Of a stretch of DNA of 64,000 bases, positions 56,756-64,000 are shown one piece after another. Made by a program: the position numbers and the translations under genes. A model generated the notes under the pieces. It was given only the letters and a program-made list of their open reading frames with translations, was not told where the DNA came from and searched no databases. The DNA lies in NCBI GenBank assembly GCA_032158125.1, contig JASKOT010000050.1, forward strand, positions 1 to 64,000, given 5' to 3'. The first letter of the stretch is position 1. Each line of letters opens with the position of its first letter. Source of the stretch: Papiliotrema nemorosa. Taxonomy: Eukaryota > Basidiomycota > Tremellomycetes > Tremellales > Rhynchogastremaceae.

Positions 56756-57496
56756 AAGTCACTTGGGGGTAACGTACACGGGCTTAGCTCGAAAGCTTGG
56801 ATAGACTTGGTACTGAGCTTTGGTCACTCTGTGCCGTACTAGCTTCGCATCGACTAGCACCATATTCCCACCGTTACCCAAGTGATGTTTGGGGCATACC
56901 CGGAATTCAAACGGAAATGCATGTGAATAGCTCGCCTCGGTGCGCTTCATACGTCTAGATCCCTTTTGTGACCGATGTTGTGATGTAGGCGTGCGCACTC
57001 CACCCATTCACTCGGCCGGATAGTTCACTTGTGAGAAAGTCGGACATTGTCGGAACATTGGCCGACGATTATCCCGGAACACCCGAGACATGACATTTTT
57101 TCTGGGGGTCATCGCATGGCGACGTTGTCGTCACAAGCGGAACAGATTTCCACCAGATGTTTTTGGGGGAGCAAGAGCCGCCAGTCAATGCCACGTATGC
57201 TCGGTATCATCAGCTCCACCATTGTCTGTCCCACCCAAGGTTTTCGAACGAGCAGATGAAAGTGCAACTGCAGTGGTTCAAGGTGCACACATGTCATAGG
57301 CCTCTACTATACCAAGGTACGAGGATGACTATAAACAGAGATGACTTGATATTCCACGAGATGAAATGTAAATACAACTACAAGATGACTCCATATCCAA
57401 TGCGCTTGACTGTTGAGAGGGGTATTATGTTGTGTGATGTGTGTCGTTATCCATTAATGTGATCGTAAAATAAGACATGATCCCCTGCGATCTACT
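56756..57496. other. Intergenic, no supported gene
   Basis: Several 60-100 codon frames on both strands overlap each other and none has a recognisable domain. The last 150 bases before the cyclin stop are AT-rich and read as its 3' flank. Confidence 0.45.
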
Positions 57497-58565
57497 CTAC
57501 CAAGCCCCACTGGTCATGGCAAACCCACTGAGCGGTGCCACCGTTGCGTTTTGCCTCTTTCTCGGTTCGTACATGTTGCCTTTGGATGACGGCCTTGAAG
57601 TGTCGGTAACGACAACAGGCGATGGCGTTTTGCAATCGTCCGAAGCAGGTGAGGAGGCCAGAGAAGAGTTGGCAGAGGCGAAATGAGGAGCAGGCGAGTG
57701 CATGGGCGTTGGTCGAAGGTAATGTTGAGGGGACGCAGGTGGAGATGGCAGAGCTGCAACGATTTGTTGTTGATAGTGCGGCTTGTTCTTGTATGGTGAG
57801 GGGACAGGTCGGATAGGTCGAGAAGACGATTGAGGGTTTGGCGTCGTCTCGGGAGTAGGGTAGGCGGCGGCGATCGAAGGAGAGTGAACGACGGGTAGCT
57901 CGGCGTAGGATGACGAAGACGATGATGAGGAAGGAGCAAAGGCAACAGCTCGAGGGCCATGCTCTGCTCGTATCCTAGCCTCGAAAGAGGTGACCTCGTC
58001 GCCGGCGACATTCAAGTTCCACTCGAGGTAGCCACACATTTCTCGCTCCATTTGGTTGATCTCTTTGAGCGCAAACATCTTTTGCGCGACTATGCTCCAT
58101 GATTGGTTCGAGTAGGTGTCGTCGCAAATGACCTTGGATGCGATCATGAATGCGCTGATGAACAATCGGTGACCAGAGGACCCTCGAGCGGCGGGGAAAC
58201 GGGTCTTTAGTCGTTGGAGAAGTAGCAACGCGGCAAAGGTGACGACCGAAGGCAATCGCGTTCGATGCAAAGCATAAGCGACAAAGTGAGCAAGAGTAGG
58301 CGTCGGTGCGCCAGGTGCGGTCGCAGTGGGAACGTTAGGACATTGGAAGAGGGATGTGATCTGATACAATCAGTCTCTGGGTAGATGCAACGAGGTCAAA
58401 GCTTACAAATCGGGCGCAGAGAACGGATGTTTCCTCCTGACCGTAGAAAGGATCTGATCGAGAAGATCGCGAAGACGTTGCTGATGATGAAGCAGACGAC
58501 TTGACAGCCTTTCTGGAGGATGATGGCGAAGCCGAAGTGGTTCTGTATGCTGGGACAGAAGACAT
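57497..58565 (-). CDS. Pho85-type cyclin (Pcl1/2-like)
   Basis: Starts MSSVPAYRTTSASPSSSRK with a Ser-rich leader, then DPFYGQEETSVLCARF and, after a single short intron (about 58407-58361), ITSLFQCPNVPTATAPGAPT. The cyclin box runs through LAHFVAYALHRTRLPSVVTF, AALLLLQRLKTRFP, LFISAFMIASKVICDDTYSN, QSWSIVAQKMFALKEINQME and REMCGYLEWNLNV. The KVICDDTYSNQSW block is characteristic of Pcl-type cyclins that partner Pho85/CDK5-like kinases. The C-terminal half is Ser/Pro-rich with several Ser-Pro or Thr-Pro sites (YPTPETTPN, SPPASPQHY, KTPSPV), possible CDK targets or degrons. It ends LSGFAMTSGAW. Confidence 0.9.
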
Positions 58566-61500
58566 TGTGTTTGAGACTAGTCGTACGACGTGGGTTGATT
58601 TGTCAATCGGAGGTGGGTGTGAAACGACTCGAATATATGTAGGTAGTCGAGATGAGGTAGGGGAGGGTAGCTTGCGAGAAAGCTGTAGAGTCAGCAATGA
58701 TTCGATGAGATTATATAACCGACAGGAAGACCAAGGCGAGCCATCATCGGGGCAGTGAAGTAGGTGGCAAGGGGTTGTAGCGGTTTAGATACCGGTGGGT
58801 GATCACCCTCTCGGGGTATTTCTGACGGAGAAGGGAGAGGATATGAAGGTGGTAGTGGTCACGGGTGGAAGAGAGGTGGGAGGTGTATGGTAGTATGGAC
58901 GAGTAGACGAGAGGTGGAAGAGAATAGCAAGGTGCGGTTTCCGGTCATGAAGGAGTCAATGGGGTCCACGAGGGACACATCACTCCCCGATCCGGACCGT
59001 TTCTTGCATTCTTTCCTTCTTTCCCTCTGATGCAGTGTATGGTAAAGGAGGGTACACATCGATCAATCCCACACAGATAGAAAGGGGAAAGGAAGGGTGA
59101 TGCTTTTGCCCGAGACTATTGAACGAGGGTGGGTGAGGGTGGATGGCCTATGCGTGGGAGCAAGTGATCGAGACGGTGACCCCACCACCACCACCACTGA
59201 TCGTCGTGGTGACCTCGAAGGGAGTGATGGAGGGATGATGACTATAGCCCGGTCCGGGTGACTCCGCCCTGATCCACACCGTTTCAACTTACCTGGTTGT
59301 TTTACGTCGGGTGATTTCCTGGTTCTATTGGTTCATCTGAATCGAGTTTGGTGGATAGGATGGCGAATATGCACAAGATGATAGAATGATGGGTCTACAC
59401 ACAAAAGTGTCGAAGAATATGGAGCAAAGGTGGGGCGAGATGTAGGAGGTTATATAATCCGATGAACTACGAGTCCGTTTGTCATCGAATGACTGGAAAG
59501 GTTTTCGACGACAAGTCTCGTGCGAGTAGTGTTCCGTCGAGCGGATGCTGTCGATGCTACTGGAATAATGGGACGATAGGGGGGACGTAGATCGGTTGCA
59601 GGTTGAATACGAGACGTGAGAACGAGCGAGAGGTTCCAAACGAGTCGATGGGAAGAGCCAAGGCAGAAGCGATGATGATGGAGTGTCGAGTCGTCGTTGA
59701 TTATAGAGTGGGGGAACAGTACCCAGACCGATGACCTTTTTGTTCGATTAAACAAGCGGGTTTACCGATCTTTGCACCTGAATGGGATCCGGGGAAGAAA
59801 GGGATGCTATGGGAAAGGGATACTAAGTCCGCACTGCTGGGTCCTGACAAGGGGGTTGTTATGTCAAGAATACGCTGTCCTCCTCGGTAAACGATTTCTG
59901 CGAACGCTCCTGCTTCTGCCGCAAACACAGCGTGGGGTGAGTTGGGGTTTTCGACTGTGTCGGGAGAGCAGACGGCATACCGGAGCGATAAAACCGCGCA
60001 GGAGCTTAGGAATGGAGCTAGACCGGCGAATGAAATCGATCCTTAACCCACCGAGCTCTTTGTCCAAGAGCAGTAAGAAAACTCCCAGACAGAATTAGCC
60101 GTTCACAGGGAAAACCACCCATGGACCGCATTGTCTCCGTAGACCTCGGATATCTACCCTCCGGTCCCTGAGTTAGAGACGCGGAGGAGAGTGTCACCAC
60201 CGCCCAGCGTGAACCCTCCGTGCTCCCGCGCCGCTTCTGTCTTACAGGGGTTCTCACTCGATCCCTGCTCTGGGCTCCACACGTTGATGCTATACAAAAC
60301 TCTTGTCTTTTTGGCTTGGGCCTCGGTGGTGTCTCCAAATGCGTCTTCACCATGCGTTTTTTCATGCATTCACCATCATGAGGCCAATAGCCGCCTGCAA
60401 CCATTTCAGATCTCGACCCATGCAGTGATGCTCCCGCGACCTCAGCATCGTTCCCATGTCTGCATCTGAAAATAGGCTTGTTCGTGGATCGGTCTAATCG
60501 CAAAGACGGATTCCGAGTACCGAAAACTGCATGCGATATCCTACGAAACCAGATCTTCGTCTCGCTTAGTAATTGACAAAAACCTGAAAGGTGATCGAGA
60601 TGTCCTGGACAGCCAAGATTCCCGGACCCTGAAAGGCAAGTCTGTCGAATTGGGCCCTCGGTGAGACCGGTTACAGCGGTGGGAGGCAACAATTCCTTAC
60701 TCAATCAGGGTTCTTTTGACTTCCTAGGGGCTATGCTTCCGAAGGCGTCGGGTCTGCGAAATGCTTCGACTAGATTTCCACGATTGCTCAAGCTCCCTCC
60801 TTTTCAAGGGTGGACTACATGTCCTACTCCGTGAGGCGTCAAGGGCCGATGGCCACCCTCACAGAGTCTGAGGCTGAGCGGCTCTGAGGTGGACGGAATT
60901 GAGAAGTCAACAATAAACCCCAGGCTCCCAAGCGAGTGGCTCGTTCTGGCCTGAGGCCTTCGTCGGGCATCAACGGAGATGAAAATGAAACGCCTTTACT
61001 GCCCGAGAGACTCGTAATCACCCCGCTCAAACGATTCCGGTACTTAGACAATCGTGTCAGCGGTGTCTCGAGCTGATGCTCGGCGATTGGCCACAGAGCT
61101 TCGGGCGCCATATCAAGAGGGTCAGTCGGGATGAGTCCCCGGGGGTACCCTTTGGTTGGCCGTTCCAATCGTCGGACGTCCAAGCCGCTGCCAAATCAGG
61201 ATGTCAGCATCATACTCTCATGTAGTGCAATATACGGATCAGCCTATGCTGTCTTGACTACGCTATGGTCCGGCTTTCGCCTGGCACACCTCCCTTCGAC
61301 AAGCTAGCTCCAGCTGAAATCGTCGATATGCTCCGACTTGAAGAAGATTTGCCATGTCAGCAGACTTTATGCACGTCGCTCAGCGCTCAGGCGTTACTCT
61401 AATCTCCTGAATCGCCCTCGATCATGTCCATTTGGCTGCTGCTATTATGGTCGCTATGGTGGACATGAACGAGACGTCTTGAGTCGACACCTTGATTTCA

Positions 61501-62963
61501 TTTGCCACGTAGTGTTGCGGTAGTTCTGCCACTCTGCAACGCGATCCCGACCCGTCACCGTCGTTTGTTCTTCCCCACGACTTTACATGCCTTGAAATCC
61601 CCACACGAGCACGTAGGCCCGCGGCAAACGACGGGTGTCTGACATGAAGATTTTGAACAAGATACGTATGACCTACGACTCTTCAGAAAAGAGTTTTGAC
61701 TTAAAACACATTTTGAAAGACGTCAGATTAAGACGTCAGATTCCAGATGGTTCCGGTCACACGGTCTTGTCTGGGTAAATGAGGAACATGGACGACATCA
61801 GCTGAACACGACTTGCGACGACTGCATCATGCTCTGGATCTGGAACTTTTAATCTTCCGCTTTTCGTACGAGATGCTGCGATGTGGGTAGTTCGGATGCG
61901 AGCAAGAGGTGCTCCCCGAAGAGGCCTTGTTGAGATCTGTGTGCATGCACCCAGCACAGCTTGTTGCTCTTTCTTTGGGGATGCATGATTTGCGTCGTAG
62001 GCTAGACCCTCACCGAGCCTTCAGCCAAGCAAGGTCTTGGCGGCAGCATGGCTCAATGCGGTCACTTGTGCGGTATCAAGAGCCTGGCCAAGTCGCCGAT
62101 CCCATGTCTCTGCGATGTATTGACGACAGAAAGCCGACATGCGATCCTGCATGCAATTGCGATCCGGATGGGATCAGGGACTATGGCCGCGCATTTGAAA
62201 TCGGATGTCGCACTTCGAGCTATGGCTCGGACGGACATGCTTAGAGGTGGAAGTGATTTGCCGCCGAGATCGCATTAGTCGCAGTTTGTATGTATGTTTG
62301 TGCGTGAGCTAGTCGAGTCGCACTTGACTGCTTGGCTGCTTGGCTATTTCCAGTCAGATCTATCGAGCAGAGGGATCGCGACGCTAACTCGGAGCCCTCC
62401 CGTCCGAGAGACACGGCTTGGAATTCAAGTATTGGAACTGGGTGAACATCGGTCGCTCCTCGGCCTGGTCTGGGTGGACATGAGATCTGCCACCGTTAAA
62501 CGGATAATTGGGACAATTGGGACTACCGGTCCCTGTCGCCGGTCCTTGCTTCCGGACATGTATTGAGAGCTGGACTTTGATTGCAAGGGACCAAAACCCA
62601 TGAAACACAGGCCGAGGGGTGTGTATAGAGGCGGGAAGGTTCGTCGACCAAAACTCCCAAATCGACTTGCTGCGGAACACCTCAAGAGACCATGTATCAT
62701 GTACCGCTGATAATCATGATCGAGTCATCAAGAGGTTTGGCCAACTCGTTGAATCGACTCTAAGCGTCGCTGACCCGGCGGTGATCTCGGTCAGGTGTAC
62801 CCTTGATGATCATTCCTCAGACCATCACTGATCCTAATGACAACCCCTCCCTTTCGCGTCACATCCCCAAATCAGAACATCCAAAGCGTGCTCATGGCGT
62901 CCTTCGTCCTGACATAGCCCCAGCACCCCAATGGTCTCAACAACACTCCATCAGCCATAGACT
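58566..62963. other. 4.4-kb stretch with no supported gene
   Basis: The first 1.2 kb is purine-rich on the plus strand (pyrimidine-rich toward the cyclin gene), with a TATA-like TTATATAA at 58711-58718 about 150 bp upstream of the cyclin ATG, so it is probably a long cyclin promoter and leader. Farther on there are uncharacterised open frames (notably minus 60018-60704, 228 codons, and minus 60839-61183) without recognisable domains, and a tandem repeat at 61718-61743. I see no tRNA, rRNA, snRNA or transposase/reverse-transcriptase motif. Confidence 0.5.
61718..61743. repeat. Two tandem 13-bp units, AGACGTCAGATTA / AGACGTCAGATTC
   Basis: Direct tandem repeat differing only in its last base. 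Each unit contains GACGTC, a palindrome containing the ACGT bZIP-type core. Possibly regulatory, possibly chance. Confidence 0.7.
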
Positions 62964-64000
62964 ATGCGATATCCTCGAATCGTACTGGGCATAGGTATTT
63001 GTGGGCTATTCACATTCCTGTTGTTTCAACACCCCCGTGTCAAGGCAAACCTACCGGTTCGTTTACCTTATTTTGGCGAAATCAAATCGACCTCTGATTT
63101 CGACTTGGGCCATATCGCTGGGTTGAGCCTTGCCGTGGTGGAAGTGACTTCGCATCATGATGGTAAGTCTGTTGTCGAGTCGGGGCTCGTTTGACGGTGC
63201 AGAGGTCATTGGGGCAGTCTTGACAGTTTTGCATGATCTCGGAGTTAACGCTACCTTTCATCGTGAGTCCTTGGCCCTCCTTCCTGGTCTGATGATCCAG
63301 GTGCCAAGTGGGAGAATGGTTTTGAGGATGTGATCAAGGACATATACCCTCGCCCGCCTTCTTCGATCAAAGACTTTGAGGGGAAGCTGAGGCTGGATGA
63401 GGTCGATGTGGTGGTCATGACTACCTGTGAGTACAGCTTTCAGGATCTCTCGGTTAGTGTTGAGATGCAGGCGACGCAAAGTTTTGGCACGATTGGAGCA
63501 GATTACACGGCTTGATTGTGGCTTCCTCGGCAAACGTAGTGTGCATTGCACACGAGATTGAGCTTTGGCACGATGATAAGATCATGGTCCACCTCGCGCC
63601 CTTTGCTGAGGCTCGTCGACTGTCTATGGTCACTCTTGCTCAGCACGCCACGGATAAAATCGAGAAGGTATTCCGAGATTGGGCTCTCCACGATGCAATA
63701 TGGGCCACGGTACCCGTTGCTGACTTTGTACCGGTATGCAGTGCCTGCTCTCCGTAGCTGAATGACAGATCTTTCCCCTTCCACGGGAACTACGACCTAC
63801 ACCGGCAAAGCACGACATACCATCCTCGGCTGCTATCCTGGGCAGGATGTTACCCTGGGCGCGAAGATACGAGGAGATTCTGGCTGATCTTATGGTCGCT
63901 CTTGCTGGTGAGCTACCCAGGGCATCTCAAGACATAGCTGATCCAAGACAATCCGGCTGCATGGGGCTATAGAGCGGTCAATCCGATCAAGGAGAACGCA
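62964..64000 (+). CDS. Type II membrane protein of unknown function (glycosyltransferase-like layout), 3' end outside the window
   Basis: The start ATG at 62964 gives MRYPRIVLGIGICGLFTFLL, a short basic N terminus followed by one hydrophobic anchor, then a luminal domain: LSLAVVEVTSHHDEVIGAVL, TVLHDLGVNATFHRAKWENG, VDVVVMTTCDAKFWHDWSRL, HGLIVASSANVVCIAHEIEL, then, after two more introns, FPLPRELRPTPAKHDIPSSA and ADNPAAWGYRAVNPIKENA at the window edge. Introns are at about 63163-63201, 63262-63300, 63428-63471, 63730-63768 and 63913-63945. The topology and the HHDEVIGAVLTVL and AHEIELWHDDK blocks recall fungal Golgi or ER proteins of unknown or glycosyltransferase function, but I cannot name a family. 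The chain continues past base 64000. Confidence 0.7.

Noticed and set aside
58566..62963. Retrotransposon or centromere-like remnant in the gene-poor stretch
   Set aside because: I looked for reverse-transcriptase, integrase and transposase motifs and for terminal repeats and saw none.
1..64000. CRISPR arrays, phage genes or bacterial defence islands
   Set aside because: The intron-rich eukaryotic gene structure throughout excludes these, and no regularly spaced repeats were seen.

Overview
The window reads as an ordinary, gene-dense chromosome segment of a basidiomycete fungus, most likely a tremellomycete yeast relative (Cryptococcus/Kwoniella/Saitozyma type). Supporting signs: nearly every gene is broken by many 35-60 nt GT-AG introns with CTGAC/CTGAT-like branch sites just before the acceptor; the base composition is near 50% GC; and the Ras, Rev1, Hsp104 and peroxin proteins are basidiomycete-like. 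The genus is an inference. No bacterial operons, CRISPR arrays, insertion sequences, rRNA or retrotransposon proteins were seen.

Layout: 0.2-2.9 kb, an FG-GAP/integrin-fold membrane protein (TIP/ITFG1 type, minus). 3.1-4.5 kb, PEX2 (plus). 4.6-5.3 kb, a small A/B-barrel (Dabb) protein whose long intron carries a decayed tRNA-Leu copy. 5.5-6.7 kb, an unrecognised protein with a possible degenerate RecA-like fold. 6.7-7.3 kb, a SET-domain protein. 7.5-10.6 kb, a large alpha/beta hydrolase. 11.0-12.3 kb, RAS1. 12.8-17.8 kb, a secreted DUF1996 protein with nine WSC domains. 18.2-19.4 kb, MAM33. 19.6-21.6 kb, DBP8. 21.9-23.9 kb, a PEX23/PEX30-type dysferlin-domain peroxin. 24.4-24.9 kb, tRNA-Leu(AAG) and a tRNA relic. 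24.9-28.9 kb, REV1. 29.1-30.4 kb, a Vps3844-type protein. 30.6-31.7 kb, a HAD phosphatase. 31.75-33.7 kb, dihydroxyacetone kinase. 35.4-36.0 kb, a Ser/Pro-rich orphan. 36.2-37.6 kb, phosphopantothenoylcysteine decarboxylase (PPCDC). 37.8-40.6 kb, HSP104. 40.9-41.2 kb, MZT1 (MOZART1). 41.4-43.5 kb, a ubiquitin-specific protease. 43.6-44.5 kb, EMC4. 44.7-46.7 kb, a carboxypeptidase-S-type M20 peptidase. 46.8-49.3 kb, PCF11. 49.8-50.8 kb, a UCH-type deubiquitinase. 50.9-52.6 kb, FYV10/GID9. 52.9-54.0 kb, an AKTIP/FTS-like inactive E2. 54.3-55.2 kb, VPS29. 57.5-58.6 kb, a Pho85-type cyclin. 63.0 kb to the end, a partial type II membrane protein. The stretch 58.6-63.0 kb holds no gene I can defend.

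The genes are housekeeping functions without an evident shared pathway. They are arranged mostly as alternating divergent and convergent pairs, with 150-480 bp between starts and as little as 15-21 bp between facing stop codons. Two themes recur by gene content only: ubiquitin handling (USP, UCH, GID subunit, inactive E2, PEX2 RING) and endomembrane/peroxisome traffic (PEX2, PEX23-like, VPS29, AKTIP/FTS, EMC4, Vps3844). I found no evidence of a novel mobile or defence system. The most useful unusual signals are the tRNA-Leu pseudogene inside an intron, the repeated intron position in the WSC array, two GC-AG introns, and an unrecognised protein whose P-loop-like position has lost its lysine.
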